A stretch of DNA of 64,000 nt from Pseudovirgaria hyperparasitica (GCF_010093815.1 NW_022985565.1:819375-883374); one strand, 5' to 3'; positions 9,396-20,789 are shown, counted from the first letter of the stretch. Notes: a model not told the origin generated them from the sequence alone. Made by a program: numbers and translations.

Positions 9396-11359
9396 ATGGA
9401 CACCGACTCCAAATATTACCTCTCGACTCGTCCCAGTGAGGCCTCGTTACGCCCAAGTGACGCCTCGATGCGTACGATTAAGAGTATGGACCAATTGATT
9501 GAGGGCGACCCTCTGAACAACAACCGACACGCGGATGGCCAGAACTCTCGTGGTCCCCAGCGCCAGCCATGGCAACCCGGTATTTGGCATCGACTTCCAT
9601 GGGTCCCTTTCACTTCCCTCATCGGAAGCACGCTCTGTACGTGACCACTCAGCAACTGATTCATCCCTGTCCTCTCTCGGTATGAGACTTACGAGCTTCA
9701 AAGGCGCGATTGGAGGTATCATCGTACTGATCACCAGCGACCGAAAAAGCACTTCAGCATGGGACGAAAAGCTTCATTTGCAACCCGCTGTGTATCTAGC
9801 TATTCTTTCGGTCCTTGCCAATATTTTTCTCGTGTTCGCGCTCGCCAAAGGGTTGGTCATAACTTTTTGGACTGCCGCACTGGACGGCTGCACTGTAGGT
9901 CAACACTTGTTCAGCCACTGAACTTAGCCCGTATTAACGTTGACAGCTCGCTGATCTTCATTACATCTGGGACTCTGGCACTTCATTCTTTGGTGCTATC
10001 CAAGGTGTGTCCCACAAGAAGGCCGTTATAGTTTCGATCGCTTGCATCTTCACCGTTATTTCCGTTGGTCGAGGACCACTCAATCAACGAGCGACCAATA
10101 TTTAGTCGAATCATGTGGTTTATTCTAATGGCACCACTGTTGTCAATATCGCACAGGAGCTCCCTAATACCTTTGGGGGGTATCCAGTCCTATCTAGGGC
10201 TGCCGTTCGACAGACCGCACGACTGACGCCAAATCTAACCCAGGTTTTGCAGGAGTATTCGCAGCGGCAAACAATAGAGCTCACCCATTCTGGTTGCGGC
10301 CAACAATGCGATGCCACCATCAAGGGCTTTGGCTTTCGAGTCAACTGCAGCGAGCAGGTTGAGTATGAAGATGTCGTAAAAGTTGGTACCTACCAGACCC
10401 TGTTCGCGTCCTGGGCTTCTCTTAATTGGACTTCTAACGACTTTTACAACCCGGTGCCTTCGTTCATCACACTGAACGCAAGGTATCGAGTCGATGATGT
10501 CCCTGTCGAAACGAATGCGACTACCCATGCTGCCAAAGTGTCCTTCAAGCGTCACTCCTGCGACCTTCACGGGGGCGTCACCGCGTATCAGCTCAATCTG
10601 ACTGCCCACTCCGTCAACTTCAAATACCCCGACTGGCGTTCTGACGCCTTCGAAAGAGAAGTCGAGCTTCTAGGACCGACCAATCAGCCAACTGGTGGGC
10701 CCAACGTTATCGGCGGCTTCCAGAAGGCCATAGACACCCTGTTCAACTCGACAGCTATCTACTTCCTTGGTGGTGCTGTTTCGTCGACTGACTTGACAGG
10801 AAATCTGGCCAACCAGTATGTCAAGGACAATGGTAGGCCCTATGACCCACTGTTCACTTTTAACGATCCAATGGAAGAAATGTTGATTGCTGTCCGCGAA
10901 CTTTCATTGCGTGCGTCCATAGCAGCTGCAAACCAAGCCTGGTCCCATGCGCAAGGAAACAACACGGCGATGACTTTGGCCCAAAACACTTACCAACAGA
11001 ACGTGACATACCATGGGTATTACTTCGACGACATATACGTTACGGACCGGGTATACTTGGCCGTCTCTGCACTAGTCTCTCTTTTAGGTATAGTTGCTGT
11101 TGCCGCGACATTCTGGGGGTACTGGAATCTTGGCCGCAATGTATCGCTGTCGCCCTTGGAGATCGCGAATGCGTTTGACGCTGATGTTCTAAGCCACCTT
11201 GGCGACAATGCTGAAAGTGCGACATTGGCGAAGTATGTCAAAGGTGACTACGTTCGCTATGGCGAAAAGCATATGCCACTACCCGAAGGACGCATGACTA
11301 GATTGCGGTTTGTACGAGGCCCGGAGGCAAACCGTCCGTATAGGAACATGTACTACTAG
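9396..11359 (+). pseudogene. Fungal multi-pass membrane protein with glycosylated domain, in-frame TAG
   Basis: Exons 9396-9636, 9704-9894 and 9947-11359; introns of 67 nt (donor GTACGT) and 52 nt (donor GTAGGT, acceptor GACAG). Together they form a 614-codon frame broken by one TAG at 10103-10105 (codon 197). Hydrophobic segments are predicted near residues 70-93, 105-135, 165-190 and near the C-terminus (VYLAVSALVSLLGIVAVAAT). The long middle part has many N-x-S/T sites and paired Cys, suggesting an extracellular glycosylated domain. The layout resembles an ascomycete family often labelled 'formylmethionine deformylase-like', for which no such activity is established. The TAG follows the conserved GPLNQRATN block, and no donor GT lies between that block and the TAG, so an intron cannot easily remove it. 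It could be a nonsense mutation (CAG to TAG) or a sequencing error; otherwise the gene looks intact. Confidence 0.65.
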
Positions 11360-11418
11360 CGATAACGTCGAATTACGGTGTACCCTTGGATCCTCTTTCT
11401 TTTTCGAACCCGATCTCA

Positions 11419-13130
11419 TTATCGCAGTATATGCTTCCTCACTGTCAGCATGCTTCGAGGCCACCAGCTTTCCTTCGAACAATGGTTTGAGCATTGAAGG
11501 TCCACGATGGACAAGAACCTCTCAAGCTCCCATTCCCCGAGGTTTCCAATCCACCAGACACCATCCAGAAGAGTCACCAATACAAGCCAGTAGGCGAAGA
11601 TTTCTGCAGCCAGTTGTTCGACTGGACACCATCGCCCATAATGCGATCCAGCAGGTTGTATGTTGAGGTGTAAGGAGTTCACTTCTTTTGGCACCGTTGT
11701 TACGTGCTGGACAAAGGTAATGAAATTAGTCGGTACTAGATTCAGAAAGGACATGATGGTTCTACGAAGAAGCTTCGATGGCTCAGCAGATGTTACTCGT
11801 GCCAGGTATGTCCTCAGCCATGGCGAGCCATTGGTTGGAAGCGTATTGTTGCGAAAGATGTGAGAATTCGGCGACATGTGTCCGGGTGGAGAATGATCTT
11901 CACTTGAAAACATTGCCGACGCAACCTTCTGCAAGACCTCCATAGCCGTTACGCAATCATCGATTCGAAGACGATTGGAAGGTGATGACTCGTATGTGTG
12001 GTCGCCATCTAATAGCATGTCAAGCTTTTGCGATTCCACACGAGTTCGGAGTTTCTCGAATGCACATGAATACGTGCCGGCGATGATTGGCAGGACAAGT
12101 CGACTTGTTTCCTTTGTTGGTCCGCTTTCTGGACACAAAACCACACATTCATGCCCAGCTGTTCGTTCGTATCCAGGCTTATCCTCGCTACAATCCCACG
12201 ATGGATACCCATCATGCACATACTCCGGACTCGATAGCACCCCTACAAAAGCCAAATGCGCAGTCCTCACCAACATCATCCAGTCCCCCTGACCGGGCTG
12301 TACCCGAGAATCTGGCTCTGTTTTCCCTTCTATCGTCATCATCGCCAGCCGTATCCGCAGACTTTGATCGGCTAAACCATACATAACCATGAGCGCCGCA
12401 TTTGCCAGCACAATATCATAACACCCTGGCTCGAGAGCTGCTACTTGCATCTCGCGCAGTGCGATCTGGTAGTGCTGGCCTGCAAGTTCTAGAGTGTGAA
12501 CAATCCTGTTCATGATAGCTTGTGTGACTGATTTGCCTTGGGCGAGCTGAAAGCATCTTGAAACACCGGAAAATGCAAGGACAGAGGCCATGAGCGGGCG
12601 GCTACGCAGTGCAAGGTTGGGCACGCCGACTTGCAGTACATACAGTTCATCTTGATCGAATGCGACAAGGCGTCCGGTTCTGGTTATGTAATCTCCGAAA
12701 AGCACAAGTTCAGTCGCTCCAAAGAAGCCAAAACTCTCTGCAAGCGGTGTAGGTGTGTCGATTCGCCCAAATGATTGCGGTTTTGTAGCATATTCTTTCA
12801 ATATCGATAGTTCGCGGGTACTGGATCGTGTTGATATGCCATCAAGTACTTGACGTTTTAGTCTCACAAGACTCTTCTGGGAGCTTTTGGCTTGAGGATA
12901 GCAACATGTATATCCGTATGCTACACAGCGGGAACATGATGGTTTTATTTCGTCACACTGTATTCATTTTTAGCCATCTGACCAGATACCGCTTACGACA
13001 ATGCAATGGATCGACTGTTGTTTCGATGGCTTACCTTTTTTCTCTGCTGCTTACATCGCAAACATCCATTCCTGGATTTTCCATGAGGTCTGCGAAACTT
13101 GAACTCAGATGTTATCGACATCATTGACAT
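11419..13130 (-). CDS. Zn2Cys6 transcription factor
   Basis: Two exons on the minus strand: 13130-13035 and 12957-11419, giving 544 residues. The 77-nt intron (13034-12958; donor GTAAGC, acceptor ATACAG) splits the zinc cluster. Spliced, it reads CLRCKQQRKKC-DEIKPSCSRC-VAYGYTC, a perfect C-x2-C-x6-C-x6-C-x2-C-x6-C pattern at about residues 23-50. The remainder resembles the fungal-specific transcription factor domain 2 found behind 'GCLRCK...KKCDE' zinc clusters. It is a nuclear DNA-binding regulator, probably recognising CGG-type sites. Several in-frame ATGs start the protein (13130 is the first). It is divergent from the cupin gene, with 1.45 kb between them, and ends 59 bp from the membrane-protein gene. 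Its position makes it a candidate local regulator; targets are unknown. Confidence 0.88.
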
Positions 13131-14582
13131 GGCGCGAGCAGTAATTAGCGTAAGGAATGAGATGTCTGTCTATGGTCGGACTTTGATTCTAGAAGGGAGG
13201 GCTCATTAGGATTGATATTATACGCGTGATGGATCTATCCGAGAACCGGTGGCTCAGTCTGGTACCGCGCGATCCGGCAAACAGTCGAGCCCCGCTCTGG
13301 GCACTCCCGTGTGCTCAGCCATATTGCGGCTGAATGCATCGGCTCGGACAGGGTCTCACCGTAAATCTCCTGGCTTATAACAGAATCTCCTTCCGGACTT
13401 GCTTACAATTCTGATTATCTGCATCTTTGCCCTTCCTTGCTTGCATCAATCACACTGGCGGTCGGAATTCTCTGACATACTTTGTACCGCTCCTCCAAGT
13501 TGGGTGTTCCGCAAAATCCAACTCATCATGCACGAGGATGCTTAGCAATAAGATCGAGGACTTTTTACACACGAGGGGTGTCTTTGGATGGAGAGTGGAT
13601 ACAGCTCCGAACAGAGTAGAATTCGAGGTCTTGGTGACTTTCGAATCCTAGACCAGATATATCATATTAGTAAATGTGCCCAGAAACAAAGGATTTGAGC
13701 TTCCGATCTTGTGCCAGCAGAAATGATCCCGAAGGTAGATAAAATAAAGGGTATGAGGTGGTTGATGACTTGATTATTGTCAGTATCTTGGACTTCCAGT
13801 CCAGAGCAAGACAGTGATGACGGACAACACACAATACAAATGGAATGGCGGCCCGGATACTGAGCATGGGAGGTCTTTTAATCAATGAGGCTTCCTTCCA
13901 TCGGAAGTTGACATGCGGATCTTCGTTTCTTTCGGATCAGTACGCCTGTAGATGTTGATGGGACATGGTTTCTTGGCTTGTGTGAAAATGACTCCCCGCA
14001 TTGAAGGACACCAGACAATTACAATTACATGTACTAAATAGCAAAGTGTGAAGCTAGAGAGCTCCAAAAGCTATGCCGTGTATGCAGGACAACCAACAGA
14101 CACCTGTGGGGTGGAATGGATGGAGTGGAAATATTGAACGGGCCACTCCGGGACCAACTCAGCCGCGGTCCAACCACAATAATAATTTGGCATGCTAAGT
14201 TGTAAGCATTTCAGCCCCGTTGGCTTGGGCTGACAGGGAACATTCGTCGATTTGTCACGTAGCCACTAAGCTGCTAAGCCTACCCCAAGTGCCAGCAAAA
14301 TAAAAGTCAGGTGCGTTTGCGTATGCTGACCTCGTGCGTATAACGCCTATACGCTTCATAAGTGAGCAAGAGCACTGCTAGCCTTACGAGACGGAAAGAC
14401 GATCATTCCTTGTAGAGCGAAATGCCTTGGAACAATTTGCAGTCGTAAACGCGGCAGTGTATATATTCGAGATATAAAGATGTTGAGATGGCAGGCAAAA
14501 AAAGTGTCAACTCACTTACTCGCAACATCAGACTCCAAATCAACACTATCAATTTGCAATCAAGATTATCTTCAGAAACAAA
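13131..14582. promoter_or_regulatory. Divergent intergenic region between transcription factor and cupin genes
   Basis: A 1.45-kb region shared by two outward-facing genes. It contains several CGG/CCG triplets, e.g. near 13246-13275 (CCGGTGG, GATCCGG) and 14140-14170 (TCCGGG, CCGCGG), the kind of motif Zn2Cys6 proteins bind, although such triplets are common. A TATA-like GTATATATTC lies near 14458, about 125 bp before the cupin ATG. No coding region is supported; one 74-codon frame at 13427 has no recognisable features. Confidence 0.35.
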
Positions 14583-15412
14583 ATGATTTCCAAGATTCCT
14601 CCTCATGTCTTCCTTGCCATCATGGCTTTGTCTCCTGCCATACACGCTGCACCTCGTCCAGTCACTAGAGAATCTCCTTCTGGTCTTAGTTTGACGCAGC
14701 AACTTACTCTGGCAGACACGTACGTCACAAATGATCGATGGATATCACAGCCTTGACAAATTCATGTAGTGCTGCCGACCGATATGCCCTCCTGCCGAAT
14801 GACTCTGACTTCGTATACGACTTCAATACTGCCAGCCCGCAGCTGCCCAATCGCAAGAATTTCCCAGCGCTCGTTGGCACCGGAGTCAGCATGGCTACGG
14901 CATCTTTTCCAGGTATGTTCTCAATCGCCCTCACCCGAACTCATGATCACGACGGGAACAACTAACGTCATTTATGAGTAGCCTGCGTTGTAGCCCCAGT
15001 CCATATCCACCCCCGAGCCACTGAGCTGTTCCTCGTCACCTCCGGTACAATTCAGACCACCCTGATCCCCGAATTCGGCGCTGGTCCTCTACCGTCAACA
15101 TCAAATACTGCGAACCCAAATACCCGCATCATATCCAACACTTTGACCGCAGGCCAGATGACTGTTTTCCCTCAGGGTGGCTTCCACCTGCAGATCAATC
15201 CAACGTGTGAGAATGCGACTGCGGCGGCGGCATTCTCGAGCGATGACGAAGGGGTCATCGCAATCGTACCTAGTTTAGTTTCTCTGAATGAAGGGTTACT
15301 ACAGGATGTGTTTGGTCAGAGTCTCGGTGCGGAGGAGATCGGTCGGGTCAGAGAGGCGGCGAAGCAGGGGCTGGCGCTCATGGAGGAGTGTAAGAAGAGC
15401 TGTGGTCTTTGA
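14583..15412 (+). CDS. Secreted germin/spherulin-like cupin
   Basis: Three exons: 14583-14719, 14770-14912 and 14982-15412, giving 236 residues. Introns are 50 nt (donor GTACGT, acceptor ATGTAG) and 69 nt (donor GTATGT, branch ACTAAC at 14961, acceptor GAGTAG). The N-terminus (MISKIPPHVFLAIMALSPAI...A) is a likely signal peptide, cut near residue 22. Cupin motif 1 is APVHIHPRATELFLVTSG (His-x-His ... Glu) and motif 2 is PQGGFHLQIN (P-x-G-x2-H-x3-N), so all metal ligands are present. FPALVGTGVSM is also typical. Germin and spherulin-1A-like cupins are secreted metal proteins with varied activity; the substrate here cannot be named. A C-terminal helix with two Cys (EECKKSCGL) may form a disulfide. 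It lies 1.0 kb before the four-domain enzyme gene, same strand. Confidence 0.87.
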
Positions 15413-16431
15413 GAACGATGTGTCACTTCTCTGGCACACGAGACGTATCGTCAGCGTGTACTAGAGAATACATCGAGAAAGGCGAGTTTTGACTTCAGTT
15501 TCATGCGTACCAACTAGATACATTCGTTACTTCAGCTTAGGAAGTTTCAATAGAAAAAAGTGCACAATATCCCAGAATACTCAGGATAACACGTAGTAGT
15601 TTCTGTTAATCAAATGTTAGTAAGTTGTTGTAAGGTCAAAACCAAGCCAAGGAATATTTCAGTCTATCGTCGCTAAGATTCATTGAGATAGCGTGCTATA
15701 AATGGCACTGATGGAATAAAGGGGTGAACGATCAACTCCGTGTTTGACTAGTTCCGATTTACTGAGTACAAAAGTGAGTGGATAGAATCGGTGATCAATA
15801 AACGAATGGATAATTATCTACGTTTGCTATTATTGCATAATACCTGCCGTTTAAGGTACCTTTAAGGGGCATTTCAGCTTGATGTTTAACCAGGAGCCAC
15901 CATTGACAAACAGGGGTATTGCAATGGAATCATTCAAAGATCATGCCAAAATCCACTGGAAGCACAAGAGCGGATGACTCTATCCTGATAGCTCTAGCTA
16001 ATTATAGACGGTTACACGACGTCTTAATGTGCACTTCCGTAGGACTTTTACTGCTCTACAATTCCCGGAGCAGGTGAGATGCAAAGAAGATACGACTAGT
16101 GATACAGGTGACTCATTCCGGACATGGTTTGATTGTATATGTGACGCCAAGATATTGAATTTATTGCTATGCGTCTCAAACCTTGCTTGTTTCTGCATGT
16201 ATATTAGGAGCCGTGCGCAAATATCATGGGACCCCTGAGTCCTCTTCACAATCGATTTGCTAGCCACAATCTGCAATCAAGAGAGAACATTGCCATGCGA
16301 GGTAGCTCGCAGACCGTGGTATATAATCTTGTCTTCCATTTTTCTGCACTGGAACCGCCATCGAACTTACACAGACTATAACCATCGCCGAGCACCCCTA
16401 ACTTTCACTGTGAACATTCGTCAGTAACAAC
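15413..16431. other. Intergenic between cupin and four-domain enzyme genes
   Basis: About 1 kb of somewhat AT-rich sequence with no supported gene. A TATA-like GTATATAATC lies near 16319-16328, about 105 bp before the ATG of the downstream gene, followed by a C/A-rich leader. Confidence 0.5.
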
Positions 16432-19400
16432 ATGACCACACTCGAAGATGTCAAGAAACATCTTCGTCTAGAGGCCGATGCGTACATGCCATTCAATCGA
16501 CGACCTCTGACAGACGAAGAATACGGCAATGGTTTTGCCATCATACGCAACGGATCGGGTGCGTTGATCTACGAAAACTTCATTGTTCCTCAACTCTCAC
16601 GTGTTACATCTTATCTTCTTAAATTTCAGACAAGCCTTACTTGCCTTGAAGTCGGTCCAGGACCAAGAAGTGTTCTTGGTGCACTACCTCTTGATGTTCG
16701 TCGAAGCATCACCAAGTTCGATGTCTTCGAGCCGAATGTCTTATTCGCATTGGAGTTACAAGAGTGGCTTGAACCTACCACAGGAATTGATCCTCCGTTT
16801 CCATCATTATGCGACAAGTCTACTATTCATGTAGAAAGATTCGGGATAGACTCGCGCCCATCCATAGCGAACTCCACACCCCAGTACAACCTGATATTGT
16901 TCTGTCAAAGTCTATACGGACTATCTCCGAAGCACGAGGTCGTTCGTCAAGCTCTTAGTATGGCCACCAAGGCTGGGATCGTGGTTGTGGTTCATCGAGG
17001 CACTTCGCTGGATCTCGGTAGCCTTGTGTGCCACGACAACGTGTTCGATACAACGGGGCAAGTTCAGGTTGAAGAAAGTGATGAAGCTCTGGATCGCTTC
17101 TCTGCATTCGTGGCAGGTTTCAAGCCCAGTGAAGTGGATACAGATAAGAGTATCCGGCCCAAGTGGCGCGCGGTATGCCGTGAGTACGGAAAGCATGAGA
17201 TGAGCAAGCCCACTCGTATATCCTTCTCTTGCCCTACCATGATGGTCACGTTCAATCATGGCGCGACTGCGCTGACGGAACTTATAGACAAAGTTCCCAT
17301 AGCCGAGCCTGGAAGGAGAATCAAGAATTCCGAAGCACGACTGAATCATCCCGCTGCGATATTAAGACCAAAGGATCATGTTCAAGTTCAAGAGTGCGTA
17401 AGATGGGCACTTAAAAACAAAGTAGGCCTTAGTGTCATGAGCGGAAGCCACAGTGGGCACTGCCAATGGTCCAATGTGGTAGCAATCGATATGGAGGCAT
17501 TCGACCAGATTCATATCATCAAGAATCAAAGGTCAGACATAGAGTCTCTGGTGGTTGCTGGCACCGGCTGCAAGGGCGGAGATATTGTCAAACGAGCAAT
17601 GGCAGAACGCCTGAGTATTCCCTTGGGATCTCGTCCGAGTGTCGGTGCAGGACTATGGCTACAAGGTGGCATCGGTCATCTTGGTAGGCAGTATGGCCTT
17701 ACGTGTGACTCCATCATTGGAGTTGTCCTTGTTGGTGTCGAGTCTGGTCAAATATTTTACATTGGGAATGTGCCAGCTCAATACAGACCAGCGGGTGCCA
17801 CCCGTCCAGAATTCGAACTTGACTTGCTCTGGGCAATCAAGGGAGCTGGAACCAATTTTGGCATTGTCACCCACGTCATATTCAAAGCTGTTCCAGCTCT
17901 CGTTCACTCTGTTCAGCACTACGAGCTACGACTTTCCACATCAGACGAGGTCTGTTTGGAACTTGGAAATTTTCATCGGCTGCTCGCTAGCAAGGCTCCT
18001 CGTGAAGAGTCTGTCGATGCCTACCTATATACTTACAAAGGTCAGCAGATACTAGCGTGGTCGGTCATTAAAACCTCCACCACGAAGCTCCGCTTTGCAG
18101 GCTTAGTACCCATGAAGGAGAGCACAACGGCCCACCACTCTAGTATTGTTGATGATAATGGCCTTTTTGATGAAGAATACCACATCTCAAGCATGCCGGG
18201 TGACCATGGGAGTGGCAAGACGTCGTCTTTCAAACGATGTGTCTTTCTCAAGAGCATAGAAACAGCAGAAGTTCGTGAGAACCTTTCCAGAGCTACATCT
18301 TCTGCCCCTTCGGAGTCTTGCTATGTCCATCTACTACATGGTGGAGGAGCCATGGCTGATGTCTTAGAGAGTTCAACTGCTTTCGGCTGCCGCGACTGGG
18401 AATACGCCTGCGTGATTACCGGCGTCTGGAAGCGAGACAAGGATGGCACACCTATTTCGAGACGTACCGTGGGATGGGTGTATGACACCGTGAACAGTTT
18501 CCTACCGCTATGCAGTGGTATATATGGTGCGGACCTAGGGCCAGATCCACGGGACCTCCCTCTCGCAGCCAAAGCATTCGGGTCCAACCGACCTCGCCTT
18601 GCTCGACTGAAGGACACACTTGATCCTTATAATGTATTAGCATATGCATGCCCCCTACCACCAATCACTCAAGGACAGAAACTCATTGTTCTTGTGAGCG
18701 GAGATACGTGCGCTGGCAAGGATTATTGTGCTAAGATATGGGCCGACTCTATCAATGCATGCATGCCCAAAGCTAACTACGCCCAAGTGATCAGTATCAG
18801 TAACCAAGCAAAGAAAGACTATGCGGCCGCTACACCTGGATGTGATTTAGACCAGCTCCTCTATGATCGCGCCTACAAAGAGGAGCACCGTGCGGCCCTA
18901 ACATTGTTCTGGCAGCACCAGATGGCGCTGAATCCACAGCTTCCTGAGGAGCACTTCCTCGATACAGTGGCCGGGGCTGCAGCTGCAGATGTCTTATTCA
19001 TCACTGGCATCCGGGACGATGCTCCTGTGGCAACTTTATCCTATCTAGTCCCAGCATGCCGAGTCGTCGAAGTTCGCGTTACATCCAGTAGAAATGTACG
19101 GGAGGTCCGTTCTAATGGCAGAGACAAGCTCGAATCAATGGCTCTCAAGCATCGTCCTTGTCTCAATTTCGAGAACAATGCAAATGGGCCCGAACTAGCC
19201 AAAGGATTTGCGACACGTTATCTATTCCCATACCTCCACGAAGATCTCCGGAGCCTGGCTGAGTTGGTAAACAAAGTACGCAACTTTCCTACACCCGGCA
19301 CAGACTTTTGTCACATTCTTGGAATTGTACAACGACCCGGAGGTCTGAGCCTCTGCACTTCACTCCTACAGGCCCACTTCCATGGCTCTTGGTCAGATAT

Positions 19401-19824
19401 CGACGCCATCGTATCTTGTGAAGCTGGTGGGTTCATCTTTGCATCTGCCTTGGCAATTCAAGTCAAGAAGCCTCTCATCTTGATCCGTCGAGCTGGAAAG
19501 CTTCCGCGTCCAACGGTTTCAGTACTAAAGCCTCAATCATACATATCAATTGTAGGTCAGACTGCCAAAGAACCTGAGAGGCTTGAGATGGATCGTGATG
19601 CTCTGCCAAGAGGGGCCTCCGTAGCTATTGTGGATGACGTACTATCCACTGGAAGGACAATGTGTGCAGTGTTAGAGCTGTTGGAGCAGACTGGGGTCAG
19701 CGCCGAGAAGATTAGGATTCTTACGGTGGCAGAATTTCCAGTTCATCGTGGAAGACAGCTAATACAAAGAGGCGGATATGGGAGGAGCTTAGTCCAAAGT
19801 CTCCTAGTCTTTGGTAATAAATAG
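16432..19824 (+). CDS. Four-domain enzyme: methyltransferase-like, FAD/BBE, PMVK-like P-loop, APRT-like
   Basis: A single uninterrupted frame of 1130 residues. Residues ~30-250 look like a SAM methyltransferase (motif I LEVGPGPRSVLG at 72-83, acidic FDVFEPN at 96-102). Residues ~303-740 are an FAD_binding_4/BBE-type oxidoreductase: SGSHSGH at 337-343 with the likely FAD-linking His340, LWAIKGAGTNFGIVT at 466-480 and a C-terminal LKDTLDPYNVL. Residues ~750-940 resemble animal-type phosphomevalonate kinase: P-loop SGDTCAGKD at 756-764, then LDQLLYDRAYKEEHR and FITGIRDD. Residues ~945-1130 resemble adenine phosphoribosyltransferase: CEAGGFIFA and the PRPP site VAIVDDVLSTGRTM at 1064-1077. In the FAD domain the usual second linking Cys is absent (GSRPSVGAG), so attachment may be through His alone. 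The APRT EARGF motif reads EAGGF. Probably cytosolic (no signal peptide). Substrate unknown. It is the last gene before the RIP block. Confidence 0.85.
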   Translation: MTTLEDVKKHLRLEADAYMPFNRRPLTDEEYGNGFAIIRNGSGALIYENFIVPQLSRVTSYLLKFQTSLTCLEVGPGPRSVLGALPLDVRRSITKFDVFEPNVLFALELQEWLEPTTGIDPPFPSLCDKSTIHVERFGIDSRPSIANSTPQYNLILFCQSLYGLSPKHEVVRQALSMATKAGIVVVVHRGTSLDLGSLVCHDNVFDTTGQVQVEESDEALDRFSAFVAGFKPSEVDTDKSIRPKWRAVCREYGKHEMSKPTRISFSCPTMMVTFNHGATALTELIDKVPIAEPGRRIKNSEARLNHPAAILRPKDHVQVQECVRWALKNKVGLSVMSGSHSGHCQWSNVVAIDMEAFDQIHIIKNQRSDIESLVVAGTGCKGGDIVKRAMAERLSIPLGSRPSVGAGLWLQGGIGHLGRQYGLTCDSIIGVVLVGVESGQIFYIGNVPAQYRPAGATRPEFELDLLWAIKGAGTNFGIVTHVIFKAVPALVHSVQHYELRLSTSDEVCLELGNFHRLLASKAPREESVDAYLYTYKGQQILAWSVIKTSTTKLRFAGLVPMKESTTAHHSSIVDDNGLFDEEYHISSMPGDHGSGKTSSFKRCVFLKSIETAEVRENLSRATSSAPSESCYVHLLHGGGAMADVLESSTAFGCRDWEYACVITGVWKRDKDGTPISRRTVGWVYDTVNSFLPLCSGIYGADLGPDPRDLPLAAKAFGSNRPRLARLKDTLDPYNVLAYACPLPPITQGQKLIVLVSGDTCAGKDYCAKIWADSINACMPKANYAQVISISNQAKKDYAAATPGCDLDQLLYDRAYKEEHRAALTLFWQHQMALNPQLPEEHFLDTVAGAAAADVLFITGIRDDAPVATLSYLVPACRVVEVRVTSSRNVREVRSNGRDKLESMALKHRPCLNFENNANGPELAKGFATRYLFPYLHEDLRSLAELVNKVRNFPTPGTDFCHILGIVQRPGGLSLCTSLLQAHFHGSWSDIDAIVSCEAGGFIFASALAIQVKKPLILIRRAGKLPRPTVSVLKPQSYISIVGQTAKEPERLEMDRDALPRGASVAIVDDVLSTGRTMCAVLELLEQTGVSAEKIRILTVAEFPVHRGRQLIQRGGYGRSLVQSLLVFGNK

Positions 19825-19849
19825 CTGTAGTTCGAAGCAGACTTCCTAT

Positions 19850-20526
19850 CAAACAATTAGTTCAATTCTATGCCTATATTTGAAGTTAAACTAAAGTACT
19901 TTAGTTTACTCTACTATATATTTAAACTAAACTATTAGTTATAGTAGTAGAATTATAGTTAACTAAGTTAAACTAAAGTTTAGTAGGTAGTTGAAGAATC
20001 TCGTAAATATAGTTAAAATATTATATATTTAAGGCTATATAGTCGATTTTTATACGTCTTAGTATATACCTAGGTAGATTTAAGTACTAAATTATCTAAA
20101 TTTAATAAGAAACTAACTAGTATACTTTTACGTAAACTACTAGTTATAGATAAGGCTATAACGCTACTAACTCTTTAAATCTTATAGATAGTCGATTAAT
20201 AGTAGACTTATCTTACTTCGTTATAGTATAATTATATCTTCTACCTTACTAAATATATATTTATTATTATAGCTTAAAGCTAGTATAGAGAGTATATTAA
20301 TTATAAGTTTATAAAGGTAAGAAAACTTATTCTTTCTATCTAGCTACTACTAGATTAGACTATCTATAATATTAGACTTACTATTAAGGCGATAATAGAT
20401 ACTTAGCTTATCCTTCTCTTATCTTTTAGGGCTCTTTATCTTTATTTTATCTAAGTATTACTCTACTTATAATAGCTAAGATAGAGATTATATAACTAGA
20501 AGAGATAGAGATAGTAGTAAGAAGAG
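19850..20526. repeat. Left arm of an unidentified older repeat, RIP-degraded
   Basis: AT-rich sequence starts within about 30 bp of the preceding stop codon. The first 130 bp contain several TTAAACTAAAG-type motifs on both strands, also found in the right arm (36740-36910). The arm is cut by the LINE, and continuity with 33946 onward is shown by the 17-bp target duplication. The outer boundary is approximate; a DNA transposon with subterminal repeats is possible but no family was recognised. Confidence 0.5.
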
Positions 20527-20543
20527 TAATAGAGATTAGTATA
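20527..20543 (+). repeat. 17-bp target site duplication, left copy
   Basis: TAATAGAGATTAGTATA occurs here and at 33929-33945, flanking the LINE with its nested gypsy element. Confidence 0.9.
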
Positions 20544-20789
20544 ATAATAATAATAATAATATTATATAACTAGGTAGAGTAGTTTACTCTATAGGCGTAT
20601 ACCTTCTCTAGTCTAAGCTATTATATAAGAAGAAACCTTTATATAAGGAAAAACTCCCTTTTCTCTATAATTATATCTTGTGAAACCTTCGTATTATCTT
20701 AAGTATATAGCCGTTAGGAATATCTATAGACCTATAACCTATAGTACTATTATTTTACCCTTAGGTAGCACGTATAGAGTACGGGGGTT

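Noticed and set aside
13241-13300. tRNA- or SINE-like pol III boxes
   Set aside because: TGGCTCAGTCTGG (13250-13262) fits an A box and a TCGAGCC lies 30 bp on, but no D-stem, T-stem or acceptor stem can be paired and the B-box match is poor.
16583-18664. Overlapping frames inside the four-domain gene on both strands
   Set aside because: They are shadows of the 1130-codon frame and carry no motifs.
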